DNA from: Ignavibacteriota bacterium
GTDB taxonomy: Bacteria; Bacteroidota; Ignavibacteria; Ignavibacteriales; Melioribacteraceae
NCBI GenBank assembly: GCA_016716225.1
Contig: JADJWT010000001.1
Span: 2,180,501-2,244,500 of the forward strand
Reading direction: 5' to 3'
Length of the DNA: 64,000 nucleotides
Shown: positions 27,917 to 38,708 of the stretch, piece after piece
Position numbering within the stretch: position 1 is the first letter of the stretch
Layout: the number at the start of each line of letters is the position of its first letter
Notes under the pieces: model-generated
Database searches by the model: none
What the model was told of the DNA's origin: nothing
Seen by the model: only the letters and a program-made list of their open reading frames with translations
Program-made: the position numbers and the translations under genes

Positions 27917-29349
27917 ATAAATTAGATAATTCTTTTACAGATAAAAATATTGAATTATTAAGTTTTGCTGATTCTTTGCGTTGGGATTTGAAAGAAAATC
28001 TTCATGATTCAATTACTGAATCAATTTTCAAAGATGCAAGTTTAATTGCATCTAAATCCATCACAAATGAGAAAAGTAATTTAAGAACCAATTGGGAAAT
28101 TTCTTTAGATAAAATTGTTACAAGCAGAATGCTTGGTTTTCCGATAATGTTTTTTTTGTTAGCAATAGTTTTCTGGCTTACAATTCAAGGTGCAAATTAT
28201 CCATCAAGTTTAATTGCAGAATTCTTAATTGATAAAATTCACCCAATATTAAAAACATTTTCTGCATCAATTGGAATACCATTTTTTATTGATGGACTTT
28301 TAATAGATGGCGCATATTTAGCTATGGCTTGGGTTATAAGCGTTATGCTTCCTCCAATGGCAATATTTTTTCCGCTTTTTACTTTGTTAGAAGATTTTGG
28401 TTATTTACCAAGAGTTGCATTCAATATGGATAAATTATTTCAAAAAGCCGGAGCTCATGGTAAACAAGCTCTAACAATGAGTATGGGATTTGGCTGTAAC
28501 GCTGCTGGAGTAATTGCTGCAAGAGTAATTGATAGTCCGAGAGAAAGACTAATTGCAATTATTACAAATAATTTTTCATTATGCAACGGAAGATGGCCCA
28601 CACAAATTTTAATTGCATCAATTTTTATTGGGGGGTTGGTACCGCCAAATTTAGCAAGTTTAGCTTCAGCATCGGCAGTAGTTGGTATTGCGCTTTTAGG
28701 AATATTTTTAAGTTTAGTTACATCTTGGGCACTTTCAAAATCTGTATTAAAAGGTGAGGCTTCAGCATTTAGTTTAGAACTTCCGCCATACAGACCGCCT
28801 AGAATTTTACAGACTCTTTACACATCTTTAATTGATAGAACAGTTTTTGTTTTATGGCGTGCAATTGTTTTTGCTGTTCCGGCGGGGATTGTAATTTGGT
28901 TAGTTGCAAATATTAACATCAATGAAATTTCTTTAGCAAAATATTTTATTGATTTTACAGATCCCTTTGCACTATTTATTGGGTTGAACGGAGTAATTAT
29001 TCTTGCTTACGTTATTGCAATTCCGGCAAATGAAATTGTAATTCCAACTATTTTAATGTTAACGGTATTAAGTGCGGGAATTACTGATGCTGGAGCCGGT
29101 TCCGGAGTTATGTTTGAATTGGATTCCGTAAATGAAACTGGAGAAATTTTAAAAGCCGGAGGTTGGTCACTTTTAACTGGAATTAATTTAATGCTTTTCA
29201 GTCTTTTGCATAATCCGTGCTCAACAACTATTTATACTATTTATAAGGAAACGGGAAGTTTAAAGTGGACAATATTTTCTACATTATTTCCGATAATTTT
29301 GGGATTATCAGTTTGTTTTTTAGTTGCTCAAGTTTATAGATTATTTTAG
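27913..29349 (+). CDS. feoB: FeoB membrane permease protein (split FeoB)
   Basis: A 478-residue protein equal to the membrane part of FeoB, which moves Fe2+ across the inner membrane. After about 75 soluble residues come multiple helices in two gate-type domains. The conserved Cys motifs are FGCNAAGV and LCNGRWP, and the C-terminal [17 protein letters not shown] matches the FeoB end. Translation is coupled to the GTPase gene by an ATGA overlap. It ends 13 bases before the convergent ppk gene. Confidence 0.9.
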   Translation: MNKLDNSFTDKNIELLSFADSLRWDLKENLHDSITESIFKDASLIASKSITNEKSNLRTNWEISLDKIVTSRMLGFPIMFFLLAIVFWLTIQGANYPSSLIAEFLIDKIHPILKTFSASIGIPFFIDGLLIDGAYLAMAWVISVMLPPMAIFFPLFTLLEDFGYLPRVAFNMDKLFQKAGAHGKQALTMSMGFGCNAAGVIAARVIDSPRERLIAIITNNFSLCNGRWPTQILIASIFIGGLVPPNLASLASASAVVGIALLGIFLSLVTSWALSKSVLKGEASAFSLELPPYRPPRILQTLYTSLIDRTVFVLWRAIVFAVPAGIVIWLVANININEISLAKYFIDFTDPFALFIGLNGVIILAYVIAIPANEIVIPTILMLTVLSAGITDAGAGSGVMFELDSVNETGEILKAGGWSLLTGINLMLFSLLHNPCSTTIYTIYKETGSLKWTIFSTLFPIILGLSVCFLVAQVYRLF

Positions 29350-29362
29350 TAAAGAAATAAAT

Positions 29363-31477
29363 TTATTTTAACGAATATAGAGAATTACCTTTCATTAAAA
29401 TTTCTTGAACAGAAATTTCTTCTTCACCTTCAGCTGGAGAAATTCTAAAATATTCACCATTTGAATCTAAAATTCTTGCTTTCGTATTATCATCAAGAAA
29501 AACTTGCAGAACATTATTAAAAATATTTTCCTTAATCTTTTTATTTTCAATAGGGAAGGTTGTTTCAACGCGTCTATCTAAATTTCTCTGCATTAAATCG
29601 GCGCTACTTAAATAAATATCATTATTACCATTATTGTAGAAATAATATATTCTTGAATGTTCTAAAAATCTTCCAATTATACTTCTAACATTAATATTTT
29701 CACTAAGTCCTTTTACTTGAGGTTTTAAGCAGCAAATACCTCTAATAATCAAATCAATTTTAACACCATTCTGAGATGCATCATAAAGTGCAGCAATTAT
29801 TGCGTTATCTACAAGAGAATTAAATTTAAATATTATTTTTCCTTGGCCGCCATTTTTAACATTTTCAATTTCTCGACTAATTAAACCAATTATTTTATTT
29901 CTTGTATTTATTGGTGATACAATTAATTTTTTAAATTCAGTTTTTTCAGAGTATCCAGTCAAATAATTAAATACTTCGGAAACATCTTCGCAAATTTCTT
30001 TATCGGCTGTAAATAAACCAAGATCGGTATATAATTTTGCAGTTGATGCATTATAATTTCCAGTTCCTAAATGTACATATCTTTTAACACCGTCACTTTC
30101 ACGTCTTACAACCATTGTCATTTTTGAATGAGTTTTTAACCCAACCAAACCATAAACAACATGAACTCCGGCTTTCTCAAGTTCTCTAGCCCAAAAAATA
30201 TTATTTTCTTCGTCAAATCTTGCTTTTAATTCAACTAAAACTGCAACTTGTTTTCTGCGTTCAGCAGCTTCAATTAAATATTTTACAATTGGGGAATCTT
30301 GTCCTACTCTATACAAAGTTTGTTTAATTGCTAAAACATCCGGATCTTGCGATGCTGATTTAATAAAATCAATAACCGGAGCAAATGAATCATACGGATG
30401 ATGAAGTAAAATATCACCTTTTCTAATAAGTGAAAATATGTTTTCATTTTCATCAATATTTATAAATGGTTTTGGCTGGTGCGGAGTTTCTTTCAAATGA
30501 TGAAACGGAAGATTATACAATTCCATAATGTTGCTTAATCCCAAAGGACCATCAATAAAATGTATATCAGTATTTTTGATATTTAAATTTTCAATAAATG
30601 TTTCAATCATAAAATTTGGAATATCTTTTTCTACCTCTAATCTAACAACCGAACCGAATTTACGTTGCTTAATGTTTTCTTCAATTACTTGAAGCAAATC
30701 ATCGGCTTCATCTTCTTGAATACTGATATCGGTATTTCTTGTTATTCTAAAAAGATGAGAACATTCAATATTAATTCCGGGGAAAAGAAAATGTAAATTC
30801 TCTTTTATTAAATCTTCTATCCAAACAAATTTTGCAGATAGTTTACCATTCTTTTTCGGCTGATTGGGATATAAAATTTTATCAATTCTTAAAAGTCTCG
30901 GAAGTATATTTGGAATTTTAACCCGCGCAAAATGTTTTTCTTTTTTTGATGTAGAAATTAATACTGCAAAACTTAAACTTAAGTTTGATATATATGGAAA
31001 AGGTCTTCCGGGATCAAAAGCAAGTGGAGTAAGTACTGGAAATATTTCATTATGAAAATATTGGCTTAGTGCATCTTGTTCATTTTTGGGCAGATCAACT
31101 AATTTAGAAATCAAAATATTATTTTGTGTTAAATCTGGAATTATTGTGTTTTTCCATAGTTCAGAAATTTGATTCAACAAACTATTAACTTCTTTATCAA
31201 TTGCACGTAATTCTTGGAAAGGTGTTAATCCATCTATTGTTGCCGTAATTATGTTCGCTCTAATTTGTTCTTTGAGTGCAGAAACTCTGATCATATAAAA
31301 TTCATCAAGATTTGTAAAAAATATTGAAATGAATTTTATTTTATCAAGCAAAGGTAATTTGGGGTTTAAAGCTTCTTCCAAAACGCGCTTATTAAACTCA
31401 AGCCAGCTTAAATCCCGGTTTATAAAATTTTCGGCTTTGTAATATTTTTGAAAAATATCATTCGACATTTTACTCAT
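29363..31477 (-). CDS. ppk: polyphosphate kinase 1
   Basis: A 704-residue enzyme that polymerises the terminal phosphate of ATP into polyphosphate. Blocks seen: N-terminal FINRDLSWLEFNKRVLEEA, central FDPGRPFPYISN, DVLAIKQTLYRVG, the catalytic-site LKTHSKMTMVVRR with the presumed phosphorylated His, YVHLGTGNYN, and IIRGICCLKP. Length is typical. The ATG at 31477 overlaps the deaminase stop by 8 bases; an ATG at 31468 is an alternative that would remove three residues. Confidence 0.96.
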   Translation of the reverse strand: MSKMSNDIFQKYYKAENFINRDLSWLEFNKRVLEEALNPKLPLLDKIKFISIFFTNLDEFYMIRVSALKEQIRANIITATIDGLTPFQELRAIDKEVNSLLNQISELWKNTIIPDLTQNNILISKLVDLPKNEQDALSQYFHNEIFPVLTPLAFDPGRPFPYISNLSLSFAVLISTSKKEKHFARVKIPNILPRLLRIDKILYPNQPKKNGKLSAKFVWIEDLIKENLHFLFPGINIECSHLFRITRNTDISIQEDEADDLLQVIEENIKQRKFGSVVRLEVEKDIPNFMIETFIENLNIKNTDIHFIDGPLGLSNIMELYNLPFHHLKETPHQPKPFINIDENENIFSLIRKGDILLHHPYDSFAPVIDFIKSASQDPDVLAIKQTLYRVGQDSPIVKYLIEAAERRKQVAVLVELKARFDEENNIFWARELEKAGVHVVYGLVGLKTHSKMTMVVRRESDGVKRYVHLGTGNYNASTAKLYTDLGLFTADKEICEDVSEVFNYLTGYSEKTEFKKLIVSPINTRNKIIGLISREIENVKNGGQGKIIFKFNSLVDNAIIAALYDASQNGVKIDLIIRGICCLKPQVKGLSENINVRSIIGRFLEHSRIYYFYNNGNNDIYLSSADLMQRNLDRRVETTFPIENKKIKENIFNNVLQVFLDDNTKARILDSNGEYFRISPAEGEEEISVQEILMKGNSLYSLK

Positions 31478-31964
31478 CTTTCTTAATTTCCTTTGCGGAA
31501 GAATAATTTTTCAAATCATAATTAATAGAATTTTTCGGAATTTCCAATCGTCTAATTTCAACATTTGCAATTTTAAAGAATTCTTCAGCTTTTGTATCAT
31601 GATAATCGGAAAAAATAACAATTTCCTTAATTCCCGCTGCAATTAAAGCTTTTGAACAGTTTGTACAAGGCATATTTGTAATATATGCAGTTGCGCCAAG
31701 CGTGCTTACTCCGTGAATTGAACATTGAATTATTGCATTCATTTCTGCATGAATTGTTCTAACACAATGATTATCCACAATCATACATCCGTCATCTTCA
31801 CAATGTGCATCTCCGGGAATTGAGCCGTTGTAACCGGTTGATAGAATTCTTTTATTTCTAACTAAAACACATCCGCAATGCATCCTTGGACATGTAGCTC
31901 TTTCCGAAACGAGCATTGCAAGTTTTAAAAAATATTCATCCCAAGACGGTCTATTGTCGCTCAT
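31470..31964 (-). CDS. deoxycytidylate (dCMP) deaminase
   Basis: A 164-residue zinc-dependent deaminase converting dCMP to dUMP, a step to thymidine nucleotides. The zinc and catalytic motifs are HAEMNAIIQ and PCTNCSKALI, with an extra CPRMHCGCVLVR block and GYNGSIPGDAHCEDDGC as in ComE/dCMP deaminases. It starts 2 bases after the sensor kinase and overlaps ppk. A competence-related ComEB role is possible by similarity but unsupported here. Confidence 0.92.
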   Translation of the reverse strand: MSDNRPSWDEYFLKLAMLVSERATCPRMHCGCVLVRNKRILSTGYNGSIPGDAHCEDDGCMIVDNHCVRTIHAEMNAIIQCSIHGVSTLGATAYITNMPCTNCSKALIAAGIKEIVIFSDYHDTKAEEFFKIANVEIRRLEIPKNSINYDLKNYSSAKEIKKDE

Positions 31965-31966
31965 AA

Positions 31967-33184
31967 TTATTCTTGAACCTTAATAAATTTTTTATATAAA
32001 ATTAGTAAAAAAGTTGTTCCCTCGTTAGGAATTGAAGATTTTAATAAAAGTTTTCCCTTGTGATAATCTTCAATTATTCTTTTTGATAAACTTAATCCCA
32101 AACCCCAACCTCTGCTTTTTGTACTGTAACCAGGTTTGAAAATATCTTTTCTGTTTTTGGGATTTATTCCTTTACCGTTATCTGAGACTTCAATTTCAAT
32201 AGTGCTTTCTTTTTCTTCAACGGAAACTAAAATTTTACCTTTTTTGCTCCCAATTGCATCTATAGAATTTTTAATTAAATTTTCAATCACCCATTCAAAA
32301 AGTGAAGCATTTAAATTTAAGAAAATAGATTTCTGATTTAAATATATTAACTCTACTTCTTTGCCGGTTTGTGGAATTCTTTTTTCAAAATATTTTAATA
32401 CCGAATTTATTACTTCATTTAAATCATTTTTTTTGAGAACCGGTTTTGAACCAATTTTAGAAAACCTATTTGTAATTTTATCTAAACGAGTTAAATCGCT
32501 TTGCATTTCATTTGCAACATTTACAACTTCTTCCGGTTTTTGATATTTTAATTCGAGTAATTCCACCCAGCCCATTAAGCTTGAAATTGGAGTTCCCAAT
32601 TGATGAGCAATTTCTTTTGCCATTCCAACCCAAATATTACTTTGCTCAGTTTTTTTAACATAACTAAAACTAATGTAGGAAATTGTTAAAAACAAAATTG
32701 CAAATAAAACTTGAAGAAAAGGATAATATTTCAACTTTTGAATTAAAACAGAATTCCCAAAATAAATTTTATTAAATACTTTTTCTTTTCCGTCTAAATC
32801 TTTAAAAGAAACATTTATTGGGTTATGCACAGTTGCTAATTCTTTTACTTTGTTTATTAAAAAGGCATCAATTTCTGGTTGTGTTAGGTTTGAATCTATT
32901 TCAATATTTTTAATTCCAGCACCTTGACTTCCGCTTATTGGAATACCACTTGTATCAGTCAAAATTAATGGAAAATTTATTCTCTTAATTATATTTTCAA
33001 AAATGAAAGTTAAATCAGCATTATTATCAGAATTTGGATTGGCAATAAATTCAAGAGTATTTGCATAAAGTTCTGCTACTTGAATTTCTCGTTTTTGTAA
33101 TTCGTTTACAAGAGATTGTGTGTAATAAAATGTTCCTGCAGTAATTGACAAAGCAATTACAAGTAAAACAAGTTTAAAATTCAT
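31967..33184 (-). CDS. sensor histidine kinase
   Basis: A 405-residue membrane kinase. A hydrophobic helix (~4-24), an extracytoplasmic sensor stretch (~25-150), a second helix (~155-175), then the H-box AKEIAHQLGTPIS with phosphoacceptor His near 194. The ATPase part has the N-box FEWVIENLIKNSIDAI, G1 DNGKGINP and G2 GWGLGLSLSKRI. No HAMP domain is evident, and no response regulator is encoded next to it, so it is an orphan. Upstream of dCMP deaminase and ppk on the same strand, which could place polyphosphate or nucleotide metabolism in its output, though that is speculative. Confidence 0.88.
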   Translation of the reverse strand: MNFKLVLLVIALSITAGTFYYTQSLVNELQKREIQVAELYANTLEFIANPNSDNNADLTFIFENIIKRINFPLILTDTSGIPISGSQGAGIKNIEIDSNLTQPEIDAFLINKVKELATVHNPINVSFKDLDGKEKVFNKIYFGNSVLIQKLKYYPFLQVLFAILFLTISYISFSYVKKTEQSNIWVGMAKEIAHQLGTPISSLMGWVELLELKYQKPEEVVNVANEMQSDLTRLDKITNRFSKIGSKPVLKKNDLNEVINSVLKYFEKRIPQTGKEVELIYLNQKSIFLNLNASLFEWVIENLIKNSIDAIGSKKGKILVSVEEKESTIEIEVSDNGKGINPKNRKDIFKPGYSTKSRGWGLGLSLSKRIIEDYHKGKLLLKSSIPNEGTTFLLILYKKFIKVQE

Positions 33185-33283
33185 ATTACATTTTTTAGAA
33201 TGTTGAAAATTTTTAGTTTAAAATAATTCTATTGAAAACTAATAAATATGCGGAAGTTTTAAAAGTTATTCTGTAGTACTTTT

Positions 33284-34561
<1,278 letters not shown>

Positions 34562-34626
34562 TCAAAGAAATTTAAATTTGATCGAAAGATTTGATTGAAA
34601 TTAAATATTGCGAAAAAGACAAAAAA

Positions 34627-34657
34627 TAACCCAAATCATTTATAATAATTTGGGGTA
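34627..34657 (-). terminator. intrinsic terminator after the STAS gene
   Basis: Arms TAACCCAAAT and ATTTGGGGTA pair with one mismatch around an 11-base loop. On the minus strand it lies 26 bases past the STAS stop and is followed by a run of six U, then more U-rich sequence. A standard rho-independent shape that insulates purA. Confidence 0.72.
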
Positions 34658-34682
34658 AAAATATTTAATTTATAAAAATAAA

Positions 34683-35018
34683 TTAGAAACTTTTTACTGC
34701 TTCATCAACAGAATCAAAATTATCAAATATTGTTATTAATTTTGTTATAACAAGCAGACTATTAATTTTTTCTGTTGCTCTTGCAAGTTTAAGTGAACCG
34801 CCGCCGTTCTTCATTGTTGTAAAACCACTTATTAACATTCCCAAACCGGAACTGTTCATGAATTTTACACTGCTTAAATCAACAACAACATTTTTTTTAT
34901 CTTCATCTAAATAACTATGCAAAAGTTTGCTAAATTCTTCAGCTTCAGGACCGCCAATAACGTTTCCTTTAAGTTCAATTACAACTGCTGAATATTTTTC
35001 AGAAGTTTTTATTCTCAT
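34683..35018 (-). CDS. STAS-domain anti-sigma factor antagonist
   Basis: A 111-residue single STAS domain like SpoIIAA/RsbV. The phosphorylation-site loop is present: VVVDLSSVKFMNSSGLGMLISG, whose MNSSGLG carries the conserved Ser that an RsbW-type kinase phosphorylates and a SpoIIE-type phosphatase dephosphorylates. It is divergent from the sigma/phosphatase cluster across a 200-base gap, and a good Shine-Dalgarno (AGGAG) is present. Partner identity is inferred from neighbourhood. Confidence 0.85.
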   Translation of the reverse strand: MRIKTSEKYSAVVIELKGNVIGGPEAEEFSKLLHSYLDEDKKNVVVDLSSVKFMNSSGLGMLISGFTTMKNGGGSLKLARATEKINSLLVITKLITIFDNFDSVDEAVKSF

Positions 35019-35219
35019 CTTTGCTCCTAATTATTTGATGGTAAATTAGTTATAAGTAATTTTTAAATCAAGAAAAGTTTATTAAAAAATGCTTAAAAAC
35101 ATTAGAAGTAATATAATTCTTAAAGTTTATTTGTGCAGACAATTTTATATATTTATAAATAATGAATAAAATACATAATTAATATTTTGAACTTTATTTC
35201 AACAAACATCGTCTAAATT

Positions 35220-35798
35220 TTGAACTCAGAAGAAACAGAATTAAATAATATCCTTGATGATGATTTCCCGATAATTGAGAAATTTAAACAAGGTGATGAA
35301 AGAGCTTTTACGGAATTGATTCAAAAGCATAAGGATAAAGTTAGGAATTTGGTTTTTCTAACTTTGGGCGATGTTGATTATGTTGATGACATTTCTCAAG
35401 ACGTTTTTATAAATGTTTATCATAAGCTTAAAGAATTCCGCTTTGAATCAAAATTTACAACTTGGCTTTACAGAATTACAGTTAATAAGTGCAGAGATTA
35501 TTTACGAAAGAAAAAAGTTAGAAGTATTTTTGTTCCAATTCATGATGATGATTATGAGAAACGCGGCAAAACTGATAATGAAAATTTTGATTTACAGAAA
35601 ATTGTGCAGAAAGCAATTTTGAAACTTCCGGATAAATTGAAAACTCCACTAATTCTTAGAGATATTGATGGTTATAGTTATCAAGAAATTGCAGAAAAAC
35701 TTGAGTGCGAAGTTGGCACAATTAAATCAAGGATATTTAGAGCTCGTGAAACTTTGAAGATTATTCTTGAACCTTACAAAGATGAAATTAGAGGATAA
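35220..35798 (+). CDS. ECF-type sigma-70 family sigma factor
   Basis: A 192-residue sigma factor with region 2 (DVFINVYHKLKEFRF and TTWLYRITVNKCRDYLRKKK) and region 4 (LPDKLKTPLILRDIDGYSYQEIAEKLE, then GTIKSRIFRARETL), the usual ECF layout lacking region 3. Translation starts at TTG. It heads a same-strand run with phosphatase, STAS and kinase genes. Classical partner-switching kinases bind SigB/SigF-type factors, so a direct link between the RsbW-like kinase and this ECF factor is not established. Confidence 0.88.
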   Translation: MNSEETELNNILDDDFPIIEKFKQGDERAFTELIQKHKDKVRNLVFLTLGDVDYVDDISQDVFINVYHKLKEFRFESKFTTWLYRITVNKCRDYLRKKKVRSIFVPIHDDDYEKRGKTDNENFDLQKIVQKAILKLPDKLKTPLILRDIDGYSYQEIAEKLECEVGTIKSRIFRARETLKIILEPYKDEIRG

Positions 35799-35827
35799 AA
35801 GTTAATAATAAATTTTGGTAAACAATT

Positions 35828-37912
35828 TTGCAAATCAAAAATTCCAATTCGTTTAGCAATAAAAAATTAGAAAACGCAGTATTCATTTCCGTTGTTTTTT
35901 TTATTTTCAAAATTATTTTTCCTGTTAATGATTCTCTACTTTTTTTAATTGTAAACGAACTTCTTGTTTTAATAAGCGTTTTTGCTTGGGTAAACTATGT
36001 TTCGGAATTTATTGATCCAAAATTAAGCAAACCACTTTCACTTGTTGTAAATGTTGGAATTTTAAACGCGTTAATCTTTTTTATAATTTCATTAACATCT
36101 TGGCTCTTTAGCGAAAGTAATGCGGGAATTTCATCCGGTTTAGTTTACATTTTATTCTCAACATTTATTGTTTTTGTTTTTATTGGATCCTTGGCTTACA
36201 TTTTTTCCGTTTACAAAAAACTTTGTTTTCACCGACAGAAAAAAGATCCGAGTTTATACTTTAACACATTAATTATTTTTATAATTTTAACTTCACTTTC
36301 CGCATCATTTTTAAATGTTACAAAATCTGGAAATGGAATTGTTGTAATTGCAGACGGCGATTATGATATTGTATATAACACATTTTTTGCAATATCAGTC
36401 GGACTAATTTTTTTAAATTCCTTACGTGTTGCATGGATTGCATTTCTAAATAAAAAACAAAAAATTACACTTTTAGTAATTTCTATCTTGCTGATTTCAT
36501 TATCCGCAATAAATTTTGCAACAACGCAAGAAGAAGATTTCAGCATCATCAGAAACTTCTCGCCGGCGCTTGAATATTTTGCAAGTTTAGTAATGCTTTT
36601 TGGAATCATATATTTTTCAGTTATATTCTTCACAACTTTATTTCATCTTCCAACCGCAGAAGCTATTGATAGAAAATCCGAAGAACTTACAAGCCTTAAA
36701 GATATAAGTATTTTGATGAGCCAAGTTTTTGATTTTGAAGAACTTTCGGAAACAATAACTTCTACAACAATTAAAGTAAGTAACTCTGATGCCGCATGGA
36801 TAGTAATCAAAAAAAATAGCGGATTTGATATTCACTCAATTTCGGGAATTGGCTTAGTTGATGCAAATCATATTTCTACATTTTTAATGAATAATAATTT
36901 ATTGATAGAAAATGATGTTAAGACAACGGATTTACAAATATTTGATAAGAAACATAAATTACCAAATTCAATAAAATCAGTAGTTTCCGCTCCGTTACTA
37001 ATACAAAATAAAAATAACGGATATTTATTTTCGGCAAGAAAAACAAGCAGAATATTTGAAGAAGAAGATAGCAAATCAGTAAGCACATTTGCGGGCATTG
37101 CATCTGTTGCAATTGAAAATGCGAAGCTTTTGGAAGAATCAATTGAGAAAGAAAGATTAGAAAAAGAACTCGATGTTGCACGAGATGTTCAATATAAAAT
37201 TTTACCTCAGCAAACTCCTAAATGTGAAAGTTTAGAAATTTCTGCATTATTTGTGCCCGCGTTTGAAGTTGGCGGCGATTATTATGATTTTTTCAAAATT
37301 GATGAAAATAAATTAGGAATTGTAATTGCTGATGTTTCTGGTAAGGGAATTGAAGCGGCATTTGTTATGGCGGAAGTTAAAGGAGTTTTTTCATCACTTT
37401 CTAAATTGATAAAAAATCCCAAAGAAATTTTAGTTCAAGCAAATTCCATTTTAGAAAACTGTTTATCCAAAAAAAGTTTTGTTACTGCAATTTATGGAAT
37501 TATGGATACTTCAAACGGAATTTTTAATTTTGTAAGAGCTGGTCACGCTCCATTGTTTTACTTTAATGGAAATAATGTTGAAAAATTGATTCCGGAGGGA
37601 ATTGGACTTGGTTTGGATTTTACAAACAAGTTTAGCAACAATTTAAAAGAAATGGAAATTCAACTAAATAATAACGATATTTTGATATTGTTTACGGACG
37701 GAATTAATGAAGCTTTAAATGAAAATAAAGAAGAATTTGGATACAATAGATTGGTTGAAGTAATTAATAGTAATTCACAATTATCGGTAGATGAAATATC
37801 AAATCAAATTATGACATCCGTAACAACGTTTTCAAAAAATAATTCTCAGCATGATGATATTACGTTAGTTTTATTAAAGTGGAATTCCCACAAAATAGAG
37901 GGAGAAAGTTAA
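35828..37912 (+). CDS. membrane SpoIIE-type phosphatase with GAF domain
   Basis: A 694-residue signalling protein. About eight hydrophobic helices (residues ~15-265) anchor it, a GAF domain follows (~290-440), then a SpoIIE/PP2C phosphatase (~455-690). Metal and active-site motifs are intact: VGGDYYDFF, IADVSGKGIEAAF, FTDGINEAL and HDDITLVLL. It should dephosphorylate a phosphorylated STAS protein, most simply the one encoded directly downstream, whose ATG overlaps this stop by one base (TAATG). Start is TTG. GAF or membrane input ligand unknown. Confidence 0.88.
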   Translation: MQIKNSNSFSNKKLENAVFISVVFFIFKIIFPVNDSLLFLIVNELLVLISVFAWVNYVSEFIDPKLSKPLSLVVNVGILNALIFFIISLTSWLFSESNAGISSGLVYILFSTFIVFVFIGSLAYIFSVYKKLCFHRQKKDPSLYFNTLIIFIILTSLSASFLNVTKSGNGIVVIADGDYDIVYNTFFAISVGLIFLNSLRVAWIAFLNKKQKITLLVISILLISLSAINFATTQEEDFSIIRNFSPALEYFASLVMLFGIIYFSVIFFTTLFHLPTAEAIDRKSEELTSLKDISILMSQVFDFEELSETITSTTIKVSNSDAAWIVIKKNSGFDIHSISGIGLVDANHISTFLMNNNLLIENDVKTTDLQIFDKKHKLPNSIKSVVSAPLLIQNKNNGYLFSARKTSRIFEEEDSKSVSTFAGIASVAIENAKLLEESIEKERLEKELDVARDVQYKILPQQTPKCESLEISALFVPAFEVGGDYYDFFKIDENKLGIVIADVSGKGIEAAFVMAEVKGVFSSLSKLIKNPKEILVQANSILENCLSKKSFVTAIYGIMDTSNGIFNFVRAGHAPLFYFNGNNVEKLIPEGIGLGLDFTNKFSNNLKEMEIQLNNNDILILFTDGINEALNENKEEFGYNRLVEVINSNSQLSVDEISNQIMTSVTTFSKNNSQHDDITLVLLKWNSHKIEGES

Positions 37913-38265
37913 TGGCAGATTTTTATGTTCGCAAGGAGGGGGTTGGCAAAGTTAGTGTGCTTAATGTTAAAGGATTTTTAGATGCGCACACAGCGCCCGA
38001 GCTTGAAAATGCTTTTAATTCGCTTATTGATAATAAGCAGTTTAATGTTGTTGTAAATTTTAGAGACCTTCAATATATAAGCAGTGCCGGTTTGGGTGTT
38101 TTTATGGCTTACGTGGAAACTATGCGCGAAAATAACGGCGATATTAAATTCACCAACCTTAAAGATGATGTTTTCAACATTTTTGATTTACTTGGATTTC
38201 CTTTATTGTATGAGTTTTACAAAGAAGAAAAAGAAGCAATAGATAAATTCAATTTGGTAAAATAA
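37912..38265 (+). CDS. STAS-domain anti-sigma factor antagonist
   Basis: A 117-residue STAS protein. The phosphoacceptor loop reads FRDLQYISSAGLGVFMAY, with the conserved Ser/Ala-Gly-Leu-Gly pattern. The frame runs from 37879, but the ATG at 37912 has a strong GGGAGA ribosome site and gives a normal N terminus (MADFYVRKEG). It is coupled to the phosphatase upstream and lies 2 bases before the RsbW-like kinase, the usual antagonist-kinase pairing. Confidence 0.92.
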   Translation: MADFYVRKEGVGKVSVLNVKGFLDAHTAPELENAFNSLIDNKQFNVVVNFRDLQYISSAGLGVFMAYVETMRENNGDIKFTNLKDDVFNIFDLLGFPLLYEFYKEEKEAIDKFNLVK

Positions 38266-38267
38266 TT

Positions 38268-38702
38268 TTGAACAATATTAGGAAAAATATTGCCAAGAGA
38301 ATTTCTGTAAACAGCAGCACGGATAATTTATCTGTTATTAGAGATTTTATTCGCTCAGCAGCAAACGAAGCCGGATTTGATAATGATACTTCTGGAAAAA
38401 TTGTTTTAGCTGCCGATGAAGCTTGTACAAATATTATTAAACATGCATATAAATTTTCGGAAAAAGGTAAAATAGGAATTAATGTTTCGGTCAAAAGTAA
38501 TAAATTCACGATAGCTATTACCGATAGCGGAGAACATTTTAATTCAACTTCAATTCCGGAGCCGGATTTGAAAAAATATTATCAGGAAAAGAAAGTTGGC
38601 GGTTTAGGAATGTTTCTGATGAAAAAATTAATGGATGAGGTAAAATATTCTCAACCAAATGACAAGAAGAATAAAGTAACACTTGTCAAATATCTTTCAT
38701 AA
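38268..38702 (+). CDS. RsbW-like anti-sigma factor / serine kinase
   Basis: A 144-residue HATPase-type protein. The N-box is LAADEACTNIIKHAY, the ATP-lid and G motifs ITDSGEHFN and GGLGMFLMKKLMDEV. These are typical of RsbW/SpoIIAB kinases that phosphorylate STAS antagonists and sequester a sigma factor or other partner. Start is TTG, 2 bases after the STAS stop. The target it releases could be a sigma factor elsewhere or another protein, as in many Bacteroidota-type clusters. Confidence 0.9.
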   Translation: MNNIRKNIAKRISVNSSTDNLSVIRDFIRSAANEAGFDNDTSGKIVLAADEACTNIIKHAYKFSEKGKIGINVSVKSNKFTIAITDSGEHFNSTSIPEPDLKKYYQEKKVGGLGMFLMKKLMDEVKYSQPNDKKNKVTLVKYLS

Positions 38703-38708
38703 GTACTT

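Noticed and set aside
33185..33283. possible hairpin after purA
   Set aside because: Only a 5-base stem (ACTTT/AAAGT) with no good U-run on the right strand.
35150..35166. AT palindrome TATTTATAAATA before the sigma gene
   Set aside because: The same 12-mer also lies inside the tpiA terminator; likely chance in AT-rich sequence, with no flanking symmetry.
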